From Hyphomicrobium sp. (lineage in GTDB: Bacteria; Pseudomonadota; Alphaproteobacteria; Rhizobiales; Hyphomicrobiaceae), in contig JALHQM010000022.1 in NCBI GenBank assembly GCA_022841965.1, positions 1 through 36,104 of the forward strand: a stretch of DNA of 36,104 bases, read 5' to 3'. This document shows, piece after piece, positions 9,674-16,986 of the stretch. Position numbers and translations under genes: made by a program. The stretch's first letter is position 1. Each line of letters begins with the position of its first letter. The notes under the pieces were generated by a model. The model saw only the letters and a list, made by a program, of their open reading frames with translations. It did no database searches and was not told the DNA's origin.

Positions 9674-10219
9674 ATGATCGTGTTTAAAGACCTTTGGTAC
9701 GGCCACCCGATCAACGAAAGCGTGCAAACCCCCTGCCTGGCACCACAAGACCTCACCAACCTCGAAGGCCGTCAGATTAAAAAAGCGTTCCCGGTTTTTT
9801 CCAATCAATGCGCCATTCGCGTGGGTGTCGCGTTGCGCCGCGCGGGCGTGCAGCCCGCACAAATCGGCAGCTGCTCGCATTGTGCGGTCCACCCGCGCGA
9901 AGAGATGCACTTCATCAACGCCAGCCAGCTCGCCAACGCCATCGCCCGCGCCAACATTGCCGGCTTCGGTCCGACCGAGAAATTCACAGGCGCTGATGCG
10001 GCGCAGTTCTATCCCAAGATCTTCGGCCGCACCGGGGTCATCTATATCCAGGATTATTGGCACCGCTCGACCGACCAGGGTCGCGCCACGGGCGACCACA
10101 TCGATGTCTGGAACGGCTATCGCTCAAGTGCCAAGTGGCTGATGGAGTGGTTTTCCTGGGTTGGTTACTACTCGAACTACGCTGGCGCCGGTGAGATCTG
10201 GTTCTGGGAAGTCAAATGA
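9674..10219 (+). CDS. Tae4-like peptidoglycan amidase (type VI effector family)
   Basis: The 181-residue product matches the Tae4 family of NlpC/P60-like D,L-endopeptidases that T6SS delivers to cut peptidoglycan peptides. Visible signatures are MIVFKDLWYGHP at the start, the catalytic-cysteine motif NQCAIRVGVAL (Cys46), GVIYIQDYW (about 121-129) and the histidine motif GDHIDVWNG (His142, Asp144), with an aromatic end (EIWFWEVK). There is no signal peptide, as expected for an injected effector. ATG 9674 follows GGGGGAG by about 9 bases; an upstream in-frame TTG at 9644 lacks such a site. No T6SS gene and no obvious Tai4 immunity gene lies nearby. Family membership is my recognition of motifs; the biological role outside a T6SS locus is open. 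Confidence 0.8.
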   Translation: MIVFKDLWYGHPINESVQTPCLAPQDLTNLEGRQIKKAFPVFSNQCAIRVGVALRRAGVQPAQIGSCSHCAVHPREEMHFINASQLANAIARANIAGFGPTEKFTGADAAQFYPKIFGRTGVIYIQDYWHRSTDQGRATGDHIDVWNGYRSSAKWLMEWFSWVGYYSNYAGAGEIWFWEVK

Positions 10220-10262
10220 GAACGGCTATAAGATTGCCGCACGGGCATCACGGGAGGACTGC

Positions 10263-10499
10263 ATGCGCTATCTTGTAGCGATGATCTTTGCGGCCACTTT
10301 CGCCGCCGTGACGACCGTTTTTCTGGCAACGCCCGTCGCCTCCTGGGCGGTCGACAAAATGAAGTTCGATAACCCCGACGACGTCAGCACAATGCACGTG
10401 ACGATATTTCTCGGCGTAAATCTACTGGCCATGCTGATCGGCTGGACCATCGGTTGGGCGCTGGGCCGCAGCCTGTCCGCGACCCCCGATGACGATTGA
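10263..10499 (+). CDS. Small two-helix membrane protein of unknown function
   Basis: This 78-residue product has two hydrophobic helices (about residues 3-26 and 46-67) joined by a polar loop (VDKMKFDNPDDVSTMH) and ends in an acidic DDD. ATG 10263 lies 4 bases after GGGAGGA, a strong ribosome binding site; the longer frame from 10161 overlaps the Tae4-like gene and was rejected. It begins 43 bases after that gene and ends 66 bases before crcB. I do not recognise the family. It could be an immunity-like partner of the amidase, but Tai4 proteins are soluble and periplasmic, so this is only a positional suggestion. Confidence 0.7.
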   Translation: MRYLVAMIFAATFAAVTTVFLATPVASWAVDKMKFDNPDDVSTMHVTIFLGVNLLAMLIGWTIGWALGRSLSATPDDD

Positions 10500-10565
10500 A
10501 CCTTTGCGTTAATCGCCAGCCCCGGGCTATATGGGCCCCGAATAGCCGGTTTTCTGAAGGGCGCC

Positions 10566-10958
10566 ATGAAGCTGTTGCTCCTCGTCTCGGCGGGCGGCGC
10601 CATCGGAGCAGCCCTCCGCTTCCTCACCTATCAAGTTTTCGCCACCGCCGCTGCCGCACGCGGTGGCCCGATCTTGCCGTGGGCGACGCTGACCGTGAAC
10701 GTCGTCGGATCTTTTCTGATGGGCATCGCAGTCGTCGCCATTCTGGAACGGTTCGACGGCTCTCCTGAATTGCGCGCCTTTTTCATGGCGGGCATCCTCG
10801 GCGGCTTCACAACGTTCTCCGCCTTCTCCCTCGATGCCGTCGATCTCTACGCCAGCCGGTCACTTGAAGCCGTGGCTGCTTATATCGGCGCATCCGTCAT
10901 TCTTTCCATCGCGGGTCTTGTTGCCGGCATGGCGCTCGCCCGTTGGACCCTCACATGA
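10566..10958 (+). CDS. crcB: Fluoride exporter CrcB (Fluc)
   Basis: Fluc proteins are dual-topology dimeric fluoride channels of the inner membrane. The 130-residue protein has four hydrophobic helices and the family motifs GGAIGAALRF (10-19), TLTVNVVGSFLMG (41-53, with the pore Asn45) and GILGGFTTFSAFS (76-88, phenylalanine box). ATG 10566 follows GAAGGG by 4 bases. No fluoride riboswitch could be recognised upstream. The stop overlaps the next start as ATGA (10955-10958), so it is the first gene of a coupled operon. Confidence 0.95.
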   Translation: MKLLLLVSAGGAIGAALRFLTYQVFATAAAARGGPILPWATLTVNVVGSFLMGIAVVAILERFDGSPELRAFFMAGILGGFTTFSAFSLDAVDLYASRSLEAVAAYIGASVILSIAGLVAGMALARWTLT

Positions 10959-11989
10959 TCGCGACAAAAGACACGGCCAAAGAAAAAACCGCCAATCCGA
11001 AAGTCGAGACGATGACGGTCGCCGCCAGCGAGGGCGAGATGCGTCTCGACCGCTGGTTCCGTGTCCACTTCCCCGAACTCGGCTACAGCTATCTGCAAAA
11101 ACTCCTGCGCTCCGGACAGGTCCGCGTCGATAGCAGACGTGCCCAGGCCAACGACCGCCTAACCGAAGGCCAGGAGATCCGCGTCCCCGCCATCATCCGC
11201 CAGCCCAAGACATCGAAGCCGGGCCTTAAGGCGCCGCCCGGGGTTTCGAAGGGCGACCGCGACATCATCGAGAAGATGATCCTGTTCGAGGACGATGAAG
11301 TCCTCGTGCTCAATAAGCCCGCCGGAATTGCTGTCCAGGGCGGCACCGGTACCAAGCGCCACATCGATGGCATGCTGGCCGGAATGGCCGACCGCTTCGG
11401 CGGTGACCGTCCCCGCCTCGTCCATCGCCTCGACCGCGATACGTCGGGCGTACTTCTTGTTGCCAAAACTCGAAACGCTGCCGCCAAACTCGGCCGCACC
11501 TTCCAGACGCGGTCCGCTGCCAAAACATATTGGGCCCTCGTTAAAGGCGTCCCCCATCCCATCCAAGGCAAGGTGGAGGTGGCCCTCGTCAAAGCCGCCG
11601 GCCCCGATGGCGACCGCGTCCGCAAGGCCGAGCCCGGCGAGCAAAAGGAAGCCATGCACGCCACCACACATTACTCCGTCATCGACCGCGTCGGTCGCAA
11701 GGCAGCCTGGGTGTCCCTGAAGCCGGTCACCGGCCGCCAGCATCAGCTGCGCGCCCACATGTCCATCATCGGACACCCCATCGTTGGAGACCCGAAATAC
11801 GACGGCGGCATGGACCTGCCAGCGGAAAACATGGACAGCAATCTGCATCTTCATGCCCGCCGTCTCATTATTCCGCACCCATCAGGTCGCGGAAAAATCG
11901 ACGTCACGGCTCCACTGCCCGATCACATGCGGCGCACCTGGGACCTTTTGGGATTGGACAGTAGCAAGTACTCTGCCGGCGAAGACTGA
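10955..11989 (+). CDS. rluC: RluC/RluD-family pseudouridine synthase
   Basis: This enzyme isomerises specific uridines of 23S rRNA. The 344-residue protein has an N-terminal S4 RNA-binding domain (MRLDRWFRVHFPELGYSYLQKLLRSGQVRVDS, about 29-60), then the catalytic domain with VLNKPAGIAVQGG (118-130) and the motif HRLDRDTSG, whose Asp160 is the expected nucleophile, and the C-terminal TGRQHQLRAHM. ATG 10955 overlaps the crcB stop by 4 bases. RluC is favoured over RluD by gene neighbourhood in related genomes (crcB-rluC-HAD-atp12), but the substrate site is not readable from sequence. Confidence 0.9.
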   Translation: MIATKDTAKEKTANPKVETMTVAASEGEMRLDRWFRVHFPELGYSYLQKLLRSGQVRVDSRRAQANDRLTEGQEIRVPAIIRQPKTSKPGLKAPPGVSKGDRDIIEKMILFEDDEVLVLNKPAGIAVQGGTGTKRHIDGMLAGMADRFGGDRPRLVHRLDRDTSGVLLVAKTRNAAAKLGRTFQTRSAAKTYWALVKGVPHPIQGKVEVALVKAAGPDGDRVRKAEPGEQKEAMHATTHYSVIDRVGRKAAWVSLKPVTGRQHQLRAHMSIIGHPIVGDPKYDGGMDLPAENMDSNLHLHARRLIIPHPSGRGKIDVTAPLPDHMRRTWDLLGLDSSKYSAGED

Positions 11990-12020
11990 TCGGGGCAGGG
12001 AACAGCGGCGGGGAGTAGCC

Positions 12021-12293
12021 ATGACCACAGAAATCATTCAAGTCATCGTCAATTGGCTGCCGATCCTGCTGCTGATCGGCGTCTTCCTCTACGTCGCCAG
12101 ACGCAGCCAAAGCGTCTACTCCGGCCGCAACGGCAAGACGCATGGCGAAATGCTGGAAGAGTACATCGTCGAAATGAAGCGCCAAAACGATCTGATCGAA
12201 AAGGTCGTGCAGGATCAGGAAGCCCGTCTACAGCGCCTCGAGACCACCAAGCGGTCATCGTCCGGCGGCAGTGGCGGCGGTGGGGCGCGCTGA
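12021..12293 (+). CDS. Small single-pass membrane protein with coiled-coil tail (paralog 1)
   Basis: The 90-residue product has one N-terminal transmembrane helix (about residues 11-26, LPILLLIGVFLYVARR), then a polar segment (SGRNGKTHGEMLEEYIVEMK) and a heptad-like charged helix (RQNDLIEKVVQDQEARLQRLE), ending in a Gly/Ser tail. ATG 12021 lies about 5 bases after GGGGAG. It starts 31 bases after rluC, and its stop shares a base with the next start (TGATG). The N-terminal helix recalls FtsH-type anchors, but no catalytic domain is present. It is visibly related to the following gene. Function unknown. Confidence 0.75.
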   Translation: MTTEIIQVIVNWLPILLLIGVFLYVARRSQSVYSGRNGKTHGEMLEEYIVEMKRQNDLIEKVVQDQEARLQRLETTKRSSSGGSGGGGAR

Positions 12294-12538
12294 TGCCGGC
12301 GGATGTCCTAAACGTTGCACTGTTCGCACTTTTCGTCCTCGCGACAGCGCTGATACCGCTCGTCTTCTTGCGCGGTTCGATACGCCAGACCAGCGGCACA
12401 TTCGGCCGCCCATATGGCAACGTCGTCACCGACTTGCTGCAGGAAAGCACGCGGCGCTCGGACCTGATGGTGCGCCTCGCGGAAGCGCGCGAGGCCCGCA
12501 TCGCCCGTCTCGAGCGGCGCGCGGAGGGCGGCCGTTGA
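12293..12538 (+). CDS. Small single-pass membrane protein with coiled-coil tail (paralog 2)
   Basis: This 81-residue product has the same plan as its upstream neighbour: one N-terminal transmembrane helix (ALFALFVLATALIPLVFL), a short GR-containing linker (GTFGRPYGNVVTDLLQE) and a basic/acidic coiled coil ending EARIARLERRAEGG. The aligned pattern GR...LL/ML-E...R..DL......EAR..RLE is shared by both. ATG 12293 overlaps the previous stop; the TGA at 12536-12538 overlaps the TTG start of the phosphatase. I do not recognise the family; the two may form a hetero-oligomeric membrane assembly (inference). Confidence 0.72.
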   Translation: MPADVLNVALFALFVLATALIPLVFLRGSIRQTSGTFGRPYGNVVTDLLQESTRRSDLMVRLAEAREARIARLERRAEGGR

Positions 12539-13206
12539 AACTCGTTGTCTTCGACTGCGACGGCACCCTCGTCGACAGCCAACACATGATCGTTGCGGCC
12601 ATGGAACAGGCTTTCGCCGGTTTTGGACTGCCCACGCCGAGCCGCTCAGACATCCTATCCGTTGTTGGTTTGTCTTTGGATCAAGCCGTCCGCCGCCTTG
12701 TGGCCCCCGCTGACGAAACCGGCATCCCCGCGCTAGCCGAAGCCTACAAAAACGCATTCGGCCAACTCCGCCGCGACCAAGCCCATCAGGAACCCCTCTA
12801 CCCCGGCATCCGTGAAACACTCCGCGAGCTCGCCAATGAACCCGGCGTCCTCCTCGGCGTCGCCACCGGCAAAAGCCGCCGCGGCCTTGCAGCTGTCCTC
12901 GAACGCGAAGGCCTCACCGATCTCTTCATGACCCTGCAAACCGCCGACACCCACCCCTCCAAACCTCACCCCGCCATGCTCCTTGCCGCCATCGCCGAAG
13001 CCGGTACGGACGCTCATCGCACATTGATGATCGGTGACACGACGTACGACATGGGTATGGCCCGCGATGCCGGCACCCGCGCCATCGGAGTCGCCTGGGG
13101 TTATCATCCCGCCGCCGAATTGGAGGCAGCCGGCGCCCATCGCGTGCTTGCCGACAGCCTGACTCTGGCGCAAGCGCTGCGTGACGAACTCCAAGAGCTG
13201 GACTAA
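12535..13206 (+). CDS. HAD-superfamily phosphatase (phosphoglycolate-phosphatase-like)
   Basis: The 223-residue protein is a subfamily IA haloacid-dehalogenase hydrolase. It starts MKLVVFDCDGTLVDS with nucleophile Asp7 and acid/base Asp9, has a helical cap (about 17-80), motif II VATGKSRRG, motif III lysine in HPSKPHPAML, and motif IV MIGDTTYDMGMA. The start is TTG 12535, which overlaps the previous stop as TTGA and follows GGAGG by about 7 bases. Similar genes are annotated gph; the substrate cannot be read from sequence. Its stop is 4 bases before the ATP12 start. Confidence 0.88.
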   Translation: MKLVVFDCDGTLVDSQHMIVAAMEQAFAGFGLPTPSRSDILSVVGLSLDQAVRRLVAPADETGIPALAEAYKNAFGQLRRDQAHQEPLYPGIRETLRELANEPGVLLGVATGKSRRGLAAVLEREGLTDLFMTLQTADTHPSKPHPAMLLAAIAEAGTDAHRTLMIGDTTYDMGMARDAGTRAIGVAWGYHPAAELEAAGAHRVLADSLTLAQALRDELQELD

Positions 13207-13210
13207 CGCC

Positions 13211-13990
13211 ATGACCGACAAAGAACTGGGCGAACCCATCAGCACAGGCGGCCCCAAGGGCCCCATCAAAGATTCGCTGCGTCCGCCGCTGCCAAAGCGC
13301 TTCTACAATGAGGTAGCCCGTGTACCAGCGCGCACGGGGACGGGCTTCGAAATCCACCTCGATGGCCGCCCGTTGCGCACGCCCTTGAAGCGCACGCTTG
13401 TCATCGCCGAACCAGCCTTTGCCGATCTCGTCCTCGGAGAATGGCGCGCACAGGCAACCGTGATCGATCCCGCCTCCATGCCCGCAACGCGCCTAGCCAA
13501 CAGCGCCCTCGACACCGTCGCCGACAGCCGCTCAGCCGTCGCCGCCGAAATCGTCGCGTATGCCGGCAGCGATCTCCTCTGCTACCGCGCATCGAGCCCG
13601 TCCGGCCTCGTCGCCCGCCAAAGCGGCATCTGGGATCCGATCCTCGAGGGCGTCGAGGATGCAATCGGCGCAAGCTTCATCCGCGCCGAAGGCATCCACC
13701 ATGCCGCTCAACCCGAAGCGGTCTCCAATCGGGTCGCTGCCGCCTTGGACGGCCTCTCCGACCTGCAATTGGCCGCCGCACAGCTGATCACCACGCTGAC
13801 CGGCTCAGCCATCCTCGCTATCGCCCATATCCGGGGCTTCATCGACGCCGACGCCGTTTGGGCCGCAGCCCACCTCGACGAAGACTGGCAGATCGATCTG
13901 TGGGGCCCCGATGAGGAAGCCGAAGCCCGCCGCGCCGTCCACGAGCGCGATTTCCGTGCCGCAGCGGCCGCACTTGCGGCCGAACCGTAA
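13211..13990 (+). CDS. ATP12-family F1-ATPase assembly chaperone
   Basis: ATP12 proteins bind the F1 alpha subunit during ATP synthase assembly; the family is found in alphaproteobacteria and mitochondria. The 259-residue product has the signature LPKRFYNEVARV, IHLDGRPLRTPLKRTL, EWRAQATVIDPASMPATRLANSA and the C-terminal LDEDWQIDLWGPDEEAEARR. ATG 13211 is chosen; the ten residues upstream in frame lie inside the phosphatase gene. It closes the crcB-rluC-(two membrane proteins)-HAD-atp12 operon. Confidence 0.93.
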   Translation: MTDKELGEPISTGGPKGPIKDSLRPPLPKRFYNEVARVPARTGTGFEIHLDGRPLRTPLKRTLVIAEPAFADLVLGEWRAQATVIDPASMPATRLANSALDTVADSRSAVAAEIVAYAGSDLLCYRASSPSGLVARQSGIWDPILEGVEDAIGASFIRAEGIHHAAQPEAVSNRVAAALDGLSDLQLAAAQLITTLTGSAILAIAHIRGFIDADAVWAAAHLDEDWQIDLWGPDEEAEARRAVHERDFRAAAAALAAEP

Positions 13991-14083
13991 ACCAAAATTT
14001 TCTAAAGCCACCGCGCCTTGGAAATGCAACCCACCGTCGTCGCTGGCCCTCGGCTGTAGCCGTCCAGCCCCCACGTGTCGCGG

Positions 14084-14111
14084 TTGCGCTCGCGAACTGC
14101 CGTGCTATCAA
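14084..14111 (+). promoter_or_regulatory. Possible promoter for pccB
   Basis: In the 174-base gap after the ATP12 gene, TTGCGC (14084-14089) and TATCAA (14106-14111) are spaced by 16 bases. Both boxes match consensus only moderately. The site would place the start about 45 bases before pccB. Confidence 0.25.
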
Positions 14112-14164
14112 CGCGCCATCTCCTTTCAATCCGGGTCACCCCAAAAACGCACGGTGGAACATCC

Positions 14165-15697
14165 ATGAAGGACGTCATCGAAGAGCTTGAGCGCCGCCGC
14201 GACAACGCCCGTTTGGGTGGCGGTAAAGCCCGCATCGACGCCCAGCATTCCAAGGGTAAGCTCACGGCCCGTGAGCGCATCGAGCTCCTGATGGATGAAA
14301 ACTCGTTCGAAGAGTTCGACACCTTCGTCGAGCATCGCTGCTCAGAATTTGGCATGGAAAAGAACAAGACCCCCGGCGACGGCGTCGTCACCGGCTGGGG
14401 CACCATCAATGGCCGCGTCGTCTATGTCTTTGCCAAGGACTTCACCGTGCTCGGCGGCTCGCTGTCCGAGAGCCACGCCCGCAAGATGACCAAAATCCAG
14501 GACATGGCCCTGAAGAACCGTGCGCCGATCATCGGCCTCTTCGATGCCGGTGGCGCGCGCATTCAGGAAGGCGTTGATGCGCTGGGCGGCTACGGCGAAG
14601 TGTTTCAGCGCAATGTTTTGGCCTCCGGCGTCATCCCGCAGATTTCCGTCATCATGGGCCCCTGCGCTGGCGGTGACGTCTATTCGCCGGCCATGACCGA
14701 CTTCATCTTCATGGTGCGCGACACGAGCTACATGTTCGTCACCGGCCCCGATGTCGTCAAAACCGTCACCAACGAAAACGTCAGCGCTGAGGAATTGGGC
14801 GGTGCCAAGGTCCATACCAGCAAGTCGTCGATTGCCGATGGCGCATACGAGAACGACCTCGAAACGCTGCTCCAGATGCGCCGCCTGATGGACTTCCTGC
14901 CGTCCAACAACAAGGCGGGCGTTCCGCTTCTTCCCACCTCCGACAGCCCCGACCGCGAGGACCGCTCGCTCGACACGCTGATCCCGGACAACCCGAACAA
15001 GCCCTACGACATGAAGGAAATGATCCTGAAGGTCGTCGACGAAGGCGACTTCTTCGAGATCCAGGAAAACTACGCCAAGAACATGATCGTCGGCTTTGCC
15101 CGCATGGAAGGGCACACCGTTGGCATCGTCGCCAACCAGCCGATGGTGCTGGCTGGCGTTCTCGACAGCGATGCGTCCCGCAAGGCGGCGCGCTTTGTCC
15201 GCTTCTGCGATTGCTTCGAGATCCCGATCCTCACGTTTGTCGACGTCCCGGGCTTCCTTCCCGGCACCGCACAGGAATACGGCGGCCTCATCAAACACGG
15301 CGCAAAACTGCTCTATGCCTTCGCCGAGGCGACTGTGCCCAAGATCACCGTCATCACGCGCAAGGGCTACGGCGGCGCCTACGTCGTGATGAGCTCCAAG
15401 CACATTCGGGGCGACATCAACTACGCGTGGCCAACAGCCGAAATCGCGGTCATGGGTGCCAAAGGTGCCGCCGAGATCATTCATCGCGCGGACGCCAGCG
15501 ATCCCGAAAAGATCGCCGCCCGCATCGAAGAATACAAAGCCCGCTTCGCCAACCCGTTTGTCGCCGCCGAACGCGGCTACATCGACGAGGTAATCCTGCC
15601 CCACGGCACCCGCCGCCGCATCTGCCGTGGCCTCAACATGCTGCGCAACAAAACCCTCGAAAACCCCTGGAAGAAGCACGACAATATTCCGCTGTGA
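14165..15697 (+). CDS. pccB: Propionyl-CoA carboxylase, beta (carboxyltransferase) subunit
   Basis: PccB transfers the carboxyl group from carboxybiotin to propionyl-CoA, forming methylmalonyl-CoA. The 510-residue product is the normal family length and has the two crotonase-like carboxyltransferase domains: [20 protein letters not shown] and [16 protein letters not shown] in the first, [16 protein letters not shown] and [15 protein letters not shown] in the second, ending [12 protein letters not shown] 14165 follows GGTGGA by 6 bases. The alpha subunit that must pair with it is at 32866-34881. Acetyl-CoA carboxylase beta is excluded because there is no zinc ribbon and the match to PCC is continuous. 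Confidence 0.95.
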   Translation: MKDVIEELERRRDNARLGGGKARIDAQHSKGKLTARERIELLMDENSFEEFDTFVEHRCSEFGMEKNKTPGDGVVTGWGTINGRVVYVFAKDFTVLGGSLSESHARKMTKIQDMALKNRAPIIGLFDAGGARIQEGVDALGGYGEVFQRNVLASGVIPQISVIMGPCAGGDVYSPAMTDFIFMVRDTSYMFVTGPDVVKTVTNENVSAEELGGAKVHTSKSSIADGAYENDLETLLQMRRLMDFLPSNNKAGVPLLPTSDSPDREDRSLDTLIPDNPNKPYDMKEMILKVVDEGDFFEIQENYAKNMIVGFARMEGHTVGIVANQPMVLAGVLDSDASRKAARFVRFCDCFEIPILTFVDVPGFLPGTAQEYGGLIKHGAKLLYAFAEATVPKITVITRKGYGGAYVVMSSKHIRGDINYAWPTAEIAVMGAKGAAEIIHRADASDPEKIAARIEEYKARFANPFVAAERGYIDEVILPHGTRRRICRGLNMLRNKTLENPWKKHDNIPL

Positions 15698-15729
15698 GGC
15701 ACGGGCCTCCCGTATGACGAGGCCTGTCG

Positions 15730-16128
15730 ATGACGCGGTTTGTGATTTTCCCCGAGGTAGCGCTCCGGATGGCTCGCGAGAGAGCCGTACCGTCGAGCAC
15801 CCATCGCATCGTTGCGCCGACCTTGCTCCGATCTCAGGTCCTGAGCCAGATCTACTCCGAGGTGCGGGCCGGCGGGTTGACGAAAGTAGAAGCCAGCCAG
15901 AGGTTGGACTTCATACGCGGGTTGAATCTTCGGCTGCTCGGCGACCGGGTGTTGCAGGCCCGCGCTTGGACGATCGCCGACAAATTTGGCTGGCCCGACA
16001 CGTTTGATGCGGAGTACGTGGCGCTCACCCAATTGCAGGCGGACGCTCTTGTCACCCTGGACAAAAGCTTAGCCCGGACGGTCCGACAGATGGTTGCGAT
16101 AGCAACGTATAGAGAACTTTTTGACTGA
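15730..16128 (+). CDS. PIN-domain protein, VapC-like, without a visible antitoxin
   Basis: The 132-residue product matches a group of PIN-domain proteins often listed as VapC toxins, which are metal-dependent ribonucleases. Visible pieces are FPEVALRMA at the start, APTLLRSQVLSQIYSEV, GLNLRLLGDRVLQ, DTFDAEYVALTQLQ and ADALVTLDKSLA. The first usual metal-binding Asp is replaced by Glu (PEVAL) and the usual second acid is Gln (RSQVL). ATG 15730 lies 7 bases after GAGG, 32 bases after the pccB stop, leaving no room for an upstream antitoxin. It may be an orphan toxin, a solitary nuclease, or use the downstream VapB (inference). Confidence 0.75.
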   Translation: MTRFVIFPEVALRMARERAVPSSTHRIVAPTLLRSQVLSQIYSEVRAGGLTKVEASQRLDFIRGLNLRLLGDRVLQARAWTIADKFGWPDTFDAEYVALTQLQADALVTLDKSLARTVRQMVAIATYRELFD

Positions 16129-16131
16129 GAC

Positions 16132-16167
16132 TTGCACCACATCATCTGATGCGTTAGCATCTGATGC
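16132..16167 (+). promoter_or_regulatory. Promoter and repeated operator of the VapBC-type pair
   Basis: CATCTGATGC occurs twice, at 16143-16152 and 16158-16167, 15 bases apart. The second copy extends to GCATCTGATGC (16157-16167), a palindrome around a central base. The repeats abut the antitoxin ATG at 16168. A weak promoter (TTGCAC 16132-16137, 17-base spacer, TAGCAT 16155-16160) would start transcription at or next to that ATG, and no ribosome binding site is present. Ribbon-helix-helix antitoxins commonly bind such repeats to autoregulate; that and the leaderless start are inference. Confidence 0.55.
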
Positions 16168-16476
16168 ATGAGAACGACGCTCGATATCGACGAGGACATT
16201 CTTGCCGCCGCCAAGGAGTTGGCGCGCGCCAAGGGCAAAACGGCTGGGCAGGTGCTCTCCGATCTCGCACGGCGTGCGCTGACATCCTCAGCGGACGGCC
16301 CCCCCGGTATGGGCGAGGGTCAGCAAGCGGGCTACGAAGACGACCTTTGGGTAACTTTCCCAAAGCGAGAGGGGGTCATCATCACGTCCGAGCACGTCCG
16401 GCGCGTTCAGGATGAGATCGACGAAGCGGACGCGCGACGGCAAGCGCGGATCGCGCGCGGGGAGCCGCCTGATTGA
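16168..16476 (+). CDS. VapB-type ribbon-helix-helix antitoxin
   Basis: The 102-residue product starts MRTTLDIDEDILAAAKELAR, a beta strand followed by helix as in ribbon-helix-helix DNA-binding domains (residues 1-38, ending VLSDLARRAL). The rest is charged and probably disordered, ending in an Arg/Ala/Asp-rich segment that would wrap the toxin. No ribosome binding site precedes ATG 16168; a palindromic repeat does. Its TGA overlaps the toxin ATG by one base. The order antitoxin-toxin with overlap is typical of VapBC modules. Confidence 0.85.
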   Translation: MRTTLDIDEDILAAAKELARAKGKTAGQVLSDLARRALTSSADGPPGMGEGQQAGYEDDLWVTFPKREGVIITSEHVRRVQDEIDEADARRQARIARGEPPD

Positions 16477-16907
16477 TGCGCGCGCTGTTGGATGTGAGCG
16501 TGCTGCTGGCGCTGTTCGATCCTGTCCATATCCATCATCGCCGTGCGATGACGTGGTGGAGCGGGAACAGGGCAGACGGGTGGGCGAGTTGCCCGATGAC
16601 GCAGAACGGCTTTCTACGCATCGCCTCACAGTCCTCTTATCCGAACCCGTTTCCCCTTCCGCAGGCGACTGCCACCTTGCGGGCTCAAATCGCCAAAAGC
16701 GATCACACTTTCTGGCCCGACAACATCTCATTGCTGGACGATAGCCTCATTGATCATTCTCGTGTCCTAGGTCCACGGCAGTTGACCGACATCTATATTC
16801 TGGCCCTAGCCGTCCACAACGGCGGGCGCCTAGTGACGCTCGATACGTCGATCTCGCCGGCCGCCGTCAAGGGCGCGCATCGCGAGCATCTGGTGGTCGT
16901 CGCCTAA
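16476..16907 (+). CDS. VapC-type PIN-domain toxin
   Basis: The 143-residue protein has the plan of VapC ribonucleases: LLDVSVLLALFDPVHIHH at the start (Asp6 as first metal ligand), GWASCPMTQNGFLRIASQ around residues 35-52, LTDIYILALAVHNGGRLVTLD near residue 110 with two further acids. Gln43 stands where many relatives have Glu, and Ser8 where many have Asn; this could be a subfamily variant. ATG 16476 overlaps the antitoxin stop; TTG 16473 is an alternative start one codon earlier. The likely role is growth-arresting RNA cleavage held in check by the upstream antitoxin. Confidence 0.85.
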   Translation: MRALLDVSVLLALFDPVHIHHRRAMTWWSGNRADGWASCPMTQNGFLRIASQSSYPNPFPLPQATATLRAQIAKSDHTFWPDNISLLDDSLIDHSRVLGPRQLTDIYILALAVHNGGRLVTLDTSISPAAVKGAHREHLVVVA

Positions 16908-16986
16908 TAACCCGGTCGATTTGCCCCTTTCCGGCCACCAGAATCGCTCAAGAGATCCAACGCAATCATCTCGCCGGAACCCTTAC

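Noticed and set aside
10500..10565. Fluoride riboswitch before crcB
   Set aside because: The 66 bases upstream do not show the conserved pseudoknot elements of the crcB motif; only an ordinary ribosome binding site is seen.
14342..15679. Long antisense reading frame across pccB (445 codons)
   Set aside because: It is a shadow frame caused by high third-position GC; it has no ribosome binding site or family signature and pccB is certain.
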